64,000 nt of DNA from Azohydromonas sediminis (lineage in GTDB: Bacteria > Pseudomonadota > Gammaproteobacteria > Burkholderiales > Burkholderiaceae_C): contig NZ_QOAZ01000001.1 of NCBI RefSeq assembly GCF_003574675.1, positions 124,001-188,000 on the forward strand, read 5' to 3'. Both the position numbers and the translations under genes were made by a program. Of the stretch, positions 27,033-35,026 are shown piece by piece. How positions within the stretch are numbered: position 1 is the stretch's first letter; the number at the start of each line of letters is the position of its first letter. The notes below the pieces were generated by a model that had not been told where the DNA came from, did no database searches, and was given only the letters and a program-made list of their open reading frames with translations.

Positions 27033-28018
27033 GGCCCGACCCGCGCTCGCGCGTGCGCCGCGCGTGGCTGTTGGCCGCCGCGTGGGCGCCGTGGGCACGG
27101 CCCCTGCGCGCCGAGGTCGCGTTTCCGAGCCGCCCGGTGCGGCTGGTCGTGCCGTATTCGGTGGGCATCGGCCCCGACGTCGTCGCGCGTGCGCTGGCCG
27201 CCGAGCTGCAGCGGCAGTGGGAGCAGCCCGTCGTCGTCGAGAACAAGCCCGGGGCATCGGGCATCGTCGCCTTCGCCGACGTGCGCCAGACCCCGCCCGA
27301 CGGCCACACGCTGTTCGTCGCCGACACGGCGACGCTGGTGATGAACCCGCTGCTGCACCGCAGCCTGCCCTACGACCCGCAAGCCGACCTCGCACCGCTG
27401 ACGCTGCTGTTCCGCGCGACCTTCGCGTTGTGGACGGCAGTGCCCGGGCGCCACCCGACGCTGCGTGCGCTGCTCGACGCCGCCCGTGCGGCGCCCGGCT
27501 CGGTGAGCTATGCGATGCTCGGCAACGGCCATCCGAGCCACGTCGCCGTCGAGCAGATGGCGATGGCTGCCGACGTGCGTCTGCTCGCGGTGCCTTTCAA
27601 GGAAGCCTCGGCGCTGTTCGGCGCCGTCGTCGCGGGCGACGTCGACTTCACGGCCTTCAGCATGCACACGGTGGCCGCGCTGGTGGCCCAGGGGCGGCTC
27701 CGGCCGCTGGCGGTGGCGGCCCCGTCGCGCCTGCCGGATCACCCGCAGGTGCCGACGATCCACGAAGCCGGCGGGCCGCCGGTCGAGATGCGGCCGTGGG
27801 CCGCGCTCGTCACGGTGGCAGGCACACCGGCGCCGCTGCTCGAGCGCCTGCAGCGCGACCTCGCGCGCGCGCTGGCGTCGCCCGAGGTGCGGCGCATGGC
27901 CGACACGACGGGCTTCGAACTGCTGTCGTCGACGCCGCAGCAGTTGCGCGACCGCGTCGCGGCCGACCAGGCGCTGTACGTGCCGCTCGTGCGTGACGGC
28001 CGCGTGGCGCGGATCTAG
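27029..28018 (+). CDS. Bug/TctC-family periplasmic binding protein
   Basis: A 329-residue tripartite-tricarboxylate-transporter-type binding protein. The family pattern is clear: PSRPVRLVVPYSVGIGPDVVAR, VVENKPGASG and DGHTLFVADT. A short basic then hydrophobic N-terminus (RRAWLLAAAWAPWARPLRA) looks like an export signal. The GTG start overlaps the menA stop. No TctA/TctB membrane genes are nearby, which is common for this family in Burkholderiales. The ligand cannot be predicted, and a link with quinone synthesis is suggested only by coupling. The 173 bases after it contain no convincing gene. Confidence 0.85.
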   Translation: MRPDPRSRVRRAWLLAAAWAPWARPLRAEVAFPSRPVRLVVPYSVGIGPDVVARALAAELQRQWEQPVVVENKPGASGIVAFADVRQTPPDGHTLFVADTATLVMNPLLHRSLPYDPQADLAPLTLLFRATFALWTAVPGRHPTLRALLDAARAAPGSVSYAMLGNGHPSHVAVEQMAMAADVRLLAVPFKEASALFGAVVAGDVDFTAFSMHTVAALVAQGRLRPLAVAAPSRLPDHPQVPTIHEAGGPPVEMRPWAALVTVAGTPAPLLERLQRDLARALASPEVRRMADTTGFELLSSTPQQLRDRVAADQALYVPLVRDGRVARI

Positions 28019-28191
28019 GCCGATCACGGCCAGCGGCGCGCAGGTGCCCCGATGACGACACCGCCGGCATCCCCGCCCGCCGCGACGCGCCGCAGGACCG
28101 GCGCGACCGCGACGTCCGCGATGCGGCCAGGCCCGGCAGCCGGCTGCGATCGACGCCGCGCCAAGGCGTCGTCCCGCCGCGGGGACGCGGC

Positions 28192-28788
28192 ATGACGCGG
28201 CAGGTACACAAGTCGGCGCTGGTGCTGCGCCCGGCCCCGATGATGTTCGACCTCATCGAAGCGGCCGAGGACTACCCGCGCTTCCTGCCGTGGTGCGCCG
28301 GCGCGACGATCCTCGCGCGCGACGACAGTCTCGTCGCCGCCGACCTCGACATCGTGTACCGGGGCTTTCGCTGGCGCGTGGGCACGCGCAATCCCAAGCG
28401 AAGGCCCGAACACATGGCGATCCACCTCGTGCGCGGGCCGTTCCGGCACTTCGAGGGCCAGTGGCGGCTGACACCGCTGGCCGACGACGCGTGCAAGGTC
28501 GAGTTCGACCTGACCTACGAATTCGACCACTCGATCGCGACGCAGCTCGCCGGCCCGGTGTTCGCGCGCATCGCCGACACGGTCGTCGACGCCTTCGTCA
28601 AGCGGGCGCACAGCCTGCCGGCGCCACCGACGACGGTACTGCCCGCCGCGGCGCCGACGAGCCCGGCCGCGGTGGCAGACGCGGGGGTTTCGCCGGCGCC
28701 ACCGGCGCCGACCGACGTGGCGCCTGTGTCCACGAAGGCCCCGCCGCCCGTGCCGGGGGCCCCACCGCCGGGCTGCGACGCGGCCTAA
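28192..28788 (+). CDS. RatA/COQ10-like START-domain protein
   Basis: A 198-residue protein whose first 145 residues form a SRPBCC/START fold of the COQ10/RatA family (QVHKSALVLRPAPMMFDLIE, DYPRFLPWCAGATIL, FEGQWRLTPL, FDLTYEFDH). Such proteins bind lipophilic molecules, in some cases coenzyme Q; E. coli RatA has been reported to block ribosome association. The last 50 residues are Pro/Ala-rich and probably disordered. In most relatives it lies beside smpB and ssrA; here ssrA is about 5 kb away, with the carotenoid genes in between. It converges on crtF, the ends overlapping by a few bases. Confidence 0.8.
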   Translation: MTRQVHKSALVLRPAPMMFDLIEAAEDYPRFLPWCAGATILARDDSLVAADLDIVYRGFRWRVGTRNPKRRPEHMAIHLVRGPFRHFEGQWRLTPLADDACKVEFDLTYEFDHSIATQLAGPVFARIADTVVDAFVKRAHSLPAPPTTVLPAAAPTSPAAVADAGVSPAPPAPTDVAPVSTKAPPPVPGAPPPGCDAA

Positions 28789-29975
28789 CCGGCACGCGCG
28801 ACGAGCACCTGCGCCTGCAGCGGGATCGCGGTGCGGCGCAGGCGCACGTCGACGAAGCCCGCCGCGACGAGCAGGCGCTCGAGCTCGGCGACGGTGCGCG
28901 GCCGACCGCGCCCCATCGCGAGCAGGTAGAAGCCGAAGTAGGCGTCGCCCATCGGCTCGGCGCCCGGCGTGCCGGCCATCGGCTCGCCGAGCACCAGCGT
29001 GCCACCTGGCGGCAGCGCGGCGTGCACATGGCGCAGTAGCGTCATCACGCGCGCGTCGTCGTGGTCGTGCACGACGCGCACGAGGCTGATCACGTCGGCA
29101 CCGCGCGGCAACGCGTCGGCGAAGAAGTCGCCGCCGTGCACCTCGACGCGCGCGTCGAGGCCGAGCCGCGCGAGGCGCTCTCTCGCGCGCGCGGCGACCG
29201 CGGGCAGGTCGAACAGCATCAGCTTCAGGTGCGGCGCGCGCAGCGCGGCCACCGCGAGGAAGCGGCCCTCGCCGCCGCCGACGTCCATCAGCACGCGGTG
29301 GCGCTGCAGCGGGTAGGCGTCGAGGATCTCGTCGGCCACCAGCGGCTGCGATGCCGACATCAGCGCCGAGTACGCGGCCACGCGCTCGGCGGCGAGCGCG
29401 TCGGGCTGCGGCGTGCCGGCGTAGGGCCAGTACTGCGCGAGCGCCGGGTCGCACCGTTCGCCGCGCAGCAGCGCGAGCGGATCGGCGAGGTCGGCGTACA
29501 GCGCCGCGTGGTGCTCGACCATCGCGCAGATGCCCTCGTTGCCGACCAGCGGCGCGCCGAGCACGCCCAGCCCGATGCGCCCGTGCGCACGGCACTCGAG
29601 CAGGCGCAGCGACACGGCCGCGGCGAGCAGCCGCTGCATCGCCTCGGGCGACAGGTCGCAGCGCGCCGCCAGCGCGTCGGGATCCTGAGGCCCGTCGGCG
29701 AGCTGGTCGAACAGCCGCAGCCGCACGCAGGCCCAAAGCACCTGCGAGTACACGAACCCGGCGACGAGGTCGAAGACGGCGCGCGCGCGTGCCCGCGCGA
29801 TGGGCCGCGTCAGCGCGAAAGCCGCGGCGCGGCGCTGGAACGCACGGCTGGCGAGCACCCTGTTGCGCCAGTCGAGCCAGCGCTCGCGCTGCCGCGTCAG
29901 CCAGCCGGGCGGCGGCGCGGCGTCGGACGTGCTGCCCGGCGCGGCGATCGCGGCGCCGGGGCTCGGTGCGCTCAT
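28785..29975 (-). CDS. crtF: CrtF, demethylspheroidene/hydroxyneurosporene O-methyltransferase
   Basis: A 396-residue SAM-dependent O-methyltransferase. The N-terminal dimerisation region (FVYSQVLWACVRLRLFDQL) and the SAM loop MDVGGGEGRFLAVAAL, then VRVVHDHDD, place it with CrtF of purple bacteria, which methylates the tertiary hydroxyl made by CrtC in the spheroidene/spirilloxanthin route. A plant-type O-methyltransferase of other function is the main alternative, but crtE, crtD and crtC lie next to it. It follows crtE by 15 bases and is probably in one transcript. Confidence 0.88.
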   Translation of the reverse strand: MSAPSPGAAIAAPGSTSDAAPPPGWLTRQRERWLDWRNRVLASRAFQRRAAAFALTRPIARARARAVFDLVAGFVYSQVLWACVRLRLFDQLADGPQDPDALAARCDLSPEAMQRLLAAAVSLRLLECRAHGRIGLGVLGAPLVGNEGICAMVEHHAALYADLADPLALLRGERCDPALAQYWPYAGTPQPDALAAERVAAYSALMSASQPLVADEILDAYPLQRHRVLMDVGGGEGRFLAVAALRAPHLKLMLFDLPAVAARARERLARLGLDARVEVHGGDFFADALPRGADVISLVRVVHDHDDARVMTLLRHVHAALPPGGTLVLGEPMAGTPGAEPMGDAYFGFYLLAMGRGRPRTVAELERLLVAAGFVDVRLRRTAIPLQAQVLVARAG

Positions 29976-29990
29976 CGGCGAGCCCGCCGG

Positions 29991-30872
29991 TCAGGCGATC
30001 GCACGCACGACGTCGCCGCTGATCGCCCGCGGCACGAGGCGCTCGGCCTCGGCCCGCACGAGGGCGCGCAGCGTGTCGGCGCCGATGCATTCGGGCACCG
30101 ACTGGATCGCCGCCGAGATCAGGCGGTCGAAGTGCTGGATCGCGCCTTCGAGGCCGAGCTCGGCTGCCGCGCTCGGCCGCGCGAGCGCGGCGTCGCGCCC
30201 GATGGGCTTGCCCAGCGCCTGCGGGTCGGCGGCGACGTCGCGGATGTCGTCGGCGACTTGATACGCCTCGCCGAGCCAGTCGCCGAGGGCGCGCCACGGC
30301 TCGCCGTCGGTACCGGCGGCCTGCGCGCCGGCCACCGTCGCGGCGACGAATAGCGCGCCGGTCTTCGCGCGCTGGTAGTCGGCCAGCGACACGCGCGACT
30401 CGCATTCCCAAGCCTGCCCGGCGACGATGCCGAACGGCATGCCCACGCCGTGCGCGACCGTCTGCAGCAGCGCCGGCAGGCGCTGCGGCGACGCGCCGGC
30501 TGCCCCGGCCAGCGTCTGGAACGCGAGCACGATCAGCGCGTCGCCGGCGAGCACCGCCAGCGGCTCGCCGAACGCGTAGGGCACCGACGCGCGCCCGCGG
30601 CGCACCGGCGCGTCGTCGAAGCACGGCAGGTCGTCGTGCACCAGCGACGCGCAGTGCAGCAGCTCGATCGCCACCGCCGCCGCGCTCGACAGCGCCGGAT
30701 CGTCGTCGCCGCAGGCGTGCGCGACCGCCAGGCACAGCCGCGGACGCACGCGCGCGCCACCGGGGAACACGGCGTGCCGGATCGCGCCGGCCAGCTTCGG
30801 CGGCGCGCCGTGCCGCTCGCCGGCGGCCAGCGCGGCGGCGAGGGCGTGTTCGATGCGGTCGTGGGCTTTCAT
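29991..30872 (-). CDS. crtE: Geranylgeranyl diphosphate synthase CrtE
   Basis: A 293-residue trans-prenyl diphosphate synthase with the first Asp-rich motif HDDLPCFDDAPVRRG and the second as DDIRDV, where magnesium and diphosphate bind. It makes the C20 precursor for carotenoids (and for the bacteriochlorophyll tail in phototrophs). The ATG at 30872 has a GAGGAG site; an upstream in-frame extension is unlikely. It is divergent from crtD across 91 bases with a PpsR-like box. Confidence 0.9.
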   Translation of the reverse strand: MKAHDRIEHALAAALAAGERHGAPPKLAGAIRHAVFPGGARVRPRLCLAVAHACGDDDPALSSAAAVAIELLHCASLVHDDLPCFDDAPVRRGRASVPYAFGEPLAVLAGDALIVLAFQTLAGAAGASPQRLPALLQTVAHGVGMPFGIVAGQAWECESRVSLADYQRAKTGALFVAATVAGAQAAGTDGEPWRALGDWLGEAYQVADDIRDVAADPQALGKPIGRDAALARPSAAAELGLEGAIQHFDRLISAAIQSVPECIGADTLRALVRAEAERLVPRAISGDVVRAIA

Positions 30873-30921
30873 CTGGGGCTCCTCGCGGCGCTTCGTCGCC
30901 CGGCGACGACGCTGAAATGTG

Positions 30922-30962
30922 TCATCTTTTGTAGATTTCCTTGGTGTCAACTAGCATAGACA
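30922..30962. promoter_or_regulatory. PpsR/CrtJ-type operator and overlapping divergent promoters
   Basis: The sequence from 30945 to 30962 is TGT-N12-ACA, the exact PpsR/CrtJ consensus, and shows wider dyad symmetry (TGTC with GACA). It overlaps a perfect minus-strand -35 (TTGACA, 30950 to 30945) for crtE and a plus-strand -10 candidate (TAGCAT, 30952-30957, 17 bases after TTGTAG at 30929-30934) for crtD. A repressor bound here would block both crtE and crtD. The box abuts the crtD ATG. Confidence 0.75.
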
Positions 30963-30963
30963 C

Positions 30964-32547
30964 ATGCCTGTCCAACGTCAACCATCGCTGCCGCGCCGCG
31001 ACCGTGTGGTCGTCGTCGGCGCGGGCATCGGCGGACTCGTCGCGGCGCTCGAACTGGCGCACCGCGGTGCCGACGTCACGCTGCTCGAGCGCGCCGGCGA
31101 GCCCGGCGGCAAGATGCGGCGCGTGGCCGTCGCGGGCCGGTGGCTCGACGCCGGCCCGACCGTGTTCACGATGCGCTGGGTGTTCGACGGCCTGTGCGAC
31201 GACCTCGGGCTGCGGCTGGACGACCACCTGGCGCTGAAGCCGCTGTCCGTGCTCGCGCGGCACGCGTGGGATGGCGACGGCCACTTCGACCTGCACGCCG
31301 ACGTGGCACGCGCAGCCGACGCGATCGGCGACTTCGCCGGTGCCGACGCGGCGCGCGGCTACCGCGACTTCGTGCGCCGCGGGCGCGACATCTACCGCAC
31401 GCTCGAAGGCCCGTTCCTGCGCTCGAGCCGGCCGACGCCGGTCAGCCTCGCGTGGCGCTGCGGGCTCGCCGGGCTGCCGGGGCTGCTGCGCATCTCGCCG
31501 TTCGCGCGGCTGTGGCACGAGCTCGGCCGGCACTTCGCCGACCCGCGGCTGCGCCAGCTGTTCGGCCGCTACGCAACGTATTGCGGCGCCTCGCCGTTCC
31601 ACGCGCCGGCCACGCTGATGCTGGTGGCCCACGTCGAACAGGAGGGCGTGTGGACCGTCGGCGGCGGCATGCACGAGCTCGCCCGCACGCTGGCGGCGTT
31701 GGCCCAGCGCGCCGGCGCGACGCTGCGCTACGGCTGCGACGTCGCGCGCATCCGCGTCGACGGCGGGCGCGCGCGCGGCGTCGTGCTCGCCGACGGCGAG
31801 GCGATCGACGCCGACGCCGTCGTCTTCAACGGCGACGCCGCCGCGCTCGGCGCCGGGCTGCTCGGCGACGACGCGCGGCGTGCAACGGCACCGGTGCCGC
31901 GCGCGCAGCGCTCGCTGTCGGCGCTGACGTGGAACCTGGTCGCGCGCACCGCGGGCTTCCCGCTGCTTCGCCACACCGTCTTCTTCTCGCCCGACTACGC
32001 GGCCGAGTTCGACGACCTGACGCACCGGCGCCGGCTGCCGCGCGCGCCGACGGTGTACGTCTGCGCGCACGACCGCGGCGACGACGGCGACCCACCCCCG
32101 GTGGGTGCCGAGCGGCTGCTGTGCCTGGTCAACGCCCCGGCCGACGGCGACCTGGCCCCCCTCCCCGACGAGGAGCTCGCCTCATGCGAAGCACGAACCT
32201 TCCGCCTCCTGGCGCAATGCGGGCTGCAGGTGCAGCGCGAGCCGGCCTCGACGCAGATCACGACGCCGAGCGACTTCCATCGCCTGTTCCCGGGCACGGG
32301 GGGCGCGCTGTACGGGCAGGCGTCGCACGGCTGGCGGGCGTCGTTCACGCGCCCGGGCTCGGCGAGCCGCCTGCCGGGCCTGTACCTGGCGGGGGGCAGC
32401 ACGCACCCGGGACCGGGCGTGCCGATGGCGGCGCTGTCGGGGCGGCTGGCGGCACAGCGGGTGCTGGGCGACCTGAGCCGTTCACGCCCGGCTTCGAGCG
32501 CGACGTGGCCCCGGGCGGCTACGCCTGGTGGTATGTCGACGCGCTGA
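30964..32547 (+). CDS. crtD: CrtD, hydroxyneurosporene/methoxyneurosporene desaturase
   Basis: A 527-residue FAD-dependent carotenoid 3,4-desaturase. The N-terminal dinucleotide fold is VVVVGAGIGGLVAALELAHRG, and the C-terminal carotenoid-desaturase block LYLAGGSTHPGPGVPMAALSG is complete. The last 20 residues or so (SRSRPASSATWPR) look unrelated to the family and read over the start of crtC, which is odd. The neighbours crtC, crtE and crtF support CrtD rather than CrtI. Confidence 0.88.
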   Translation: MPVQRQPSLPRRDRVVVVGAGIGGLVAALELAHRGADVTLLERAGEPGGKMRRVAVAGRWLDAGPTVFTMRWVFDGLCDDLGLRLDDHLALKPLSVLARHAWDGDGHFDLHADVARAADAIGDFAGADAARGYRDFVRRGRDIYRTLEGPFLRSSRPTPVSLAWRCGLAGLPGLLRISPFARLWHELGRHFADPRLRQLFGRYATYCGASPFHAPATLMLVAHVEQEGVWTVGGGMHELARTLAALAQRAGATLRYGCDVARIRVDGGRARGVVLADGEAIDADAVVFNGDAAALGAGLLGDDARRATAPVPRAQRSLSALTWNLVARTAGFPLLRHTVFFSPDYAAEFDDLTHRRRLPRAPTVYVCAHDRGDDGDPPPVGAERLLCLVNAPADGDLAPLPDEELASCEARTFRLLAQCGLQVQREPASTQITTPSDFHRLFPGTGGALYGQASHGWRASFTRPGSASRLPGLYLAGGSTHPGPGVPMAALSGRLAAQRVLGDLSRSRPASSATWPRAATPGGMSTR

Positions 32548-33425
32548 GCGACGACGGCGACAGCGGGCTGACGCTGATCGCCTTCGTCGGCAGCGTGTTC
32601 TCGCCGTACTACGCGTGGCAGCGCCGGCGCGCACCCGGCGGTGCCGCCGACGCGACCGACCACTGCGCGATCAACATCGCGCTCTACGGTCGCGGCGGCA
32701 AGCGCTGGGCGATGACCGAGCGCGGCCGCGCCGCGCTCGCCCGCGACGCGACGACGCTGCGCGTGGGGCCCAGCGCGCTGCGCTGGCGCAACGGCGCGCT
32801 CGAAGCCGAGATCGACGAGGTCACGGTGCCGATCCCGTCGCGCGTGCGCGGGCGCTTGCGCGTCGAGCCGCTGGCCGTGATGACGCAGCCGTACGCGCTC
32901 GACGCCGGCGGCGTGCACCACTGGCAGCCGATCGCGCCGTGCGCGCGCATCGACGTCGAGTTCGAGCACCCGCCCCACGTCTGGCGTGGCCACGCCTACG
33001 TCGACCACAACCGCGGCGACGCGCCGCTGGAGCGGCACTTCGCGCGCTGGGACTGGTCGCGCGCGACGCTGCCCGGCGGCGACGTCGTGGTGCTGTACGA
33101 CGTCGAGCGGCGCGACGGCACGCCGCTGTCGCTGGCGCTGCGCTTCGACGCCGCGGGCCGCGTCGCGGGCTTCTCGCCACCGCCACCGGCCGCGCTGCCG
33201 ACCACCGGCTGGCGCATCGCGCGCGGCACGCGCAGCGACGCCGGCCACCCCGCGCGCGTGCGCGCCACGCTCGAAGACACGCCGTTCTACGCCCGCTCGC
33301 TGGTCGAGATGCGCCTGCACGGCGAGCCGGCCACCGCGGTGCACGAGAGCCTGTCGCTCGACCGCTTCACGGCGCCGATCGTGCAGGCGATGCTGCCGTT
33401 TCGCATGCCGCGACGCGCGCGCTGA
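32505..33425 (+). CDS. crtC: CrtC, carotenoid 1,2-hydratase (hydroxyneurosporene synthase)
   Basis: The protein has the strong CrtC signatures GGYAWWYVDALSDDG, LIAFVGSVFSPYYAW, AINIALYG, WRGHAYVDHNRGDAPLE and FARWDWSR, and ends MPFRMPRRAR-like as expected. It hydrates the psi-end of neurosporene or lycopene. No ATG exists near the expected N-terminus; the family-like sequence already begins about 12 residues upstream (PFTPGFERD) with no start codon in that frame. I give GTG 32505 (306 residues) as the first usable start. It overlaps crtD by 43 bases. Confidence 0.85.
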   Translation: MAPGGYAWWYVDALSDDGDSGLTLIAFVGSVFSPYYAWQRRRAPGGAADATDHCAINIALYGRGGKRWAMTERGRAALARDATTLRVGPSALRWRNGALEAEIDEVTVPIPSRVRGRLRVEPLAVMTQPYALDAGGVHHWQPIAPCARIDVEFEHPPHVWRGHAYVDHNRGDAPLERHFARWDWSRATLPGGDVVVLYDVERRDGTPLSLALRFDAAGRVAGFSPPPPAALPTTGWRIARGTRSDAGHPARVRATLEDTPFYARSLVEMRLHGEPATAVHESLSLDRFTAPIVQAMLPFRMPRRAR

Positions 33426-33436
33426 GCAGCGCGGCG

Positions 33437-33464
33437 GCGCCGTCTGTGTGCGACACAGCGGCGC
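33437..33464. terminator. Strong hairpin after crtC
   Basis: A 12-base-pair stem with one bulged T and a three-base loop (arms 33437-33449 and 33453-33464) begins 11 bases after the crtC stop. No run of T follows on either strand, so it may act as a transcript-stabilising or weak terminator structure. Confidence 0.55.
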
Positions 33465-33920
33465 AAGAAGCCCCTCATCGCGCCGTTGACGATAGCGGCC
33501 TCGACGCCATCGCTTCGGCGCGGCGCATCCGCACCCAGTTCTGCCACAGCGCCCAGGCACCTCGAACGTGCGGCGGCTGCGTGCACGAGGGCTTGCGTTG
33601 CACACGGCCCTGCACCGTCTGCGGCAACGAAACGGACGCCGCGGCGCAGGTCGTGCCCGACCGGTGCATGGAGGATTACTTGGGACGGAAAACCATCGTG
33701 CCGTGCGGTTGGCGTGTGCCGCCCCGCAGGCAGCAGCGCCGGCAACTGTGCGCGGGAAGCGCTACGACGCCTGCCCCCGAACAGGTTCGCCACCAGTGGC
33801 AGGCCACGCCTCCGGCGCCTTCGCTGCACCCATAAGCGCAAGCTCGCCCGCCGGCGTCAGCGCGACGATCAGGCGCAGGGCGTCGATCGTCGGCGCGGTG
33901 GGTCTGCGAGGACCCTGAAG
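33465..33920. other. Intergenic stretch between crtC and tmRNA
   Basis: About 455 bases with no recognised gene. Several short open frames exist on both strands, but none shows a known family, a good ribosome site or consistent third-position GC bias. One plus-strand frame is cysteine-rich near 33570-33700 (CGGCVHEGLRCTRPCTVCG), which I could not assign. Confidence 0.5.
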
Positions 33921-34280
33921 TGGTGGAGCCGGGGGGAATCGAACCCCCGTCCGCAAGCCATCACCGGACAGTTCTACATGCGTAGCTCTCTGATTTGGGT
34001 CTCGTGACGCCGCCGCGCAGGAGCACGCTGCGAGCGCCACCAGTCACTGAGTCTCGCTGCCGGTCGAGTGACCCGGCCGACAGCCAGCCGATGTGGATGA
34101 CCTCTCAGCGCTTGCGCGCCCGGCCCATCGGCCAACCGTTGAGAGGCTCACCGGTGTTTAAGCGGCGAGAGCGAAACGTTCGTCGTTCGCAGTTACTTGC
34201 TTCCAGTGGATTTACGAGCGTACTGGTGCTCGGCATGCCCTGCGCCGGATCCGCACCCACGTCGAAACCAGGTCGGCCCC
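33921..34280 (-). ncRNA. ssrA: Transfer-messenger RNA (tmRNA)
   Basis: The one-piece tmRNA of 360 bases rescues stalled ribosomes. The 5' end GGGGCCGACCTGG (34280 down) pairs with the 3' acceptor strand CGGCTCC ahead of the CCA encoded at 33923-33921, and the T-arm GGTTCGATTCC is visible. The tag reading frame (34190 down to 34161, stop at 34158-34160) encodes ANDERFALAA, the usual Burkholderiales tag. The gph gene follows in the promoter-side direction, 60 bases away. Confidence 0.97.
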
Positions 34281-34288
34281 TTGCGCGG

Positions 34289-34320
34289 ATTGTAGGTGGC
34301 GCCGGGTGCGCGGCTTTCAA
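34289..34320 (-). promoter_or_regulatory. Predicted ssrA promoter
   Basis: A minus-strand -10 TACAAT (34294 to 34289) ends nine bases before the tmRNA 5' end at 34280. A -35-like TTGAAA lies at 34320 to 34315, but the spacer is 20 bases, longer than ideal. Confidence 0.55.
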
Positions 34321-34340
34321 GGGCACGCGGGCGCCGCCGC

Positions 34341-35018
34341 TCACGACGCGCCGGCGACGTCCAGCAGCGCCAGCACCGAGCGCGGATGCTCGGCGATCGC
34401 GTCGGCGCGCCACTGGCGCACGTCGCCGCCCTCGCCCAGATAGCCCCAGGCGGCAGCCACCGACGCCATGCCGGCCGCACGGGCGGCTTCGATGTCGCGC
34501 AGGTCGTCGCCGACGTACAGGCACTGCGCGGGCGCGAGGGCGAGCCGCTCGCACGCCGCCAGCAGCGGCGCCGGGTGCGGCTTGGCGTGCGGTGTCGTGT
34601 CACCGGCGACGACGACGGGCGCATCCGCCAGGCCGAGGCCGGCGACGACCGGCGCCGTGAAGCGCATGACTTTGTTGGTGACGATGCCCCATCCCAGGCC
34701 CCGTCGCTGAAGATCGTCCAGCAGCTCCGCCACCCCGTCGAACAGGCGCGAGTGGACGTCGAGCGCCGAGGCGTACTCAGCGAGGAATTCCTCGCGCAGC
34801 GCGTCGTAGTCGGCGTCGGCTGGCGTCTTGCCAAGGCCGGCCGCGAGCATGCCGCGCGCGCCCGACGACGCCACCGGTCGCAGTTGCTCGATCGGCAGCG
34901 GCGCGAAGCCGCGCCGCGCGCGCATGCGGTTGACGGCGCCGCCGAGGTCGGGCGCCGTGTCGGCCAGCGTGCCGTCGAGGTCGAACAGCACCGCGCGCAC
35001 CGCGAAGCGTCGGCCCAT
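34341..35018 (-). CDS. gph: Phosphoglycolate phosphatase
   Basis: A 225-residue haloacid-dehalogenase enzyme with LFDLDGTLADTAPDL (catalytic Asp), IVTNK, KPHPAPLL and YVGDDLRDIEAARAAGM. It removes phosphate from 2-phosphoglycolate, and the same gene follows ubiG in most Burkholderiales. Eight bases separate it from the ubiG stop. The closeness to known Gph proteins is the basis for the substrate; HAD phosphatases can be promiscuous. Confidence 0.9.
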   Translation of the reverse strand: MGRRFAVRAVLFDLDGTLADTAPDLGGAVNRMRARRGFAPLPIEQLRPVASSGARGMLAAGLGKTPADADYDALREEFLAEYASALDVHSRLFDGVAELLDDLQRRGLGWGIVTNKVMRFTAPVVAGLGLADAPVVVAGDTTPHAKPHPAPLLAACERLALAPAQCLYVGDDLRDIEAARAAGMASVAAAWGYLGEGGDVRQWRADAIAEHPRSVLALLDVAGAS

Positions 35019-35026
35019 GCGTGTGA

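Noticed and set aside
28052-28195. A 47-codon open frame between the Bug protein and the RatA-like gene
   Set aside because: Low complexity (Pro/Ala/Arg) and no homology or ribosome site, despite an ATGA overlap with the next gene.
33762-34040. Minus-strand open frame running through the 3' part of tmRNA
   Set aside because: It overlaps a certain RNA gene and its N-terminal half is tmRNA sequence.
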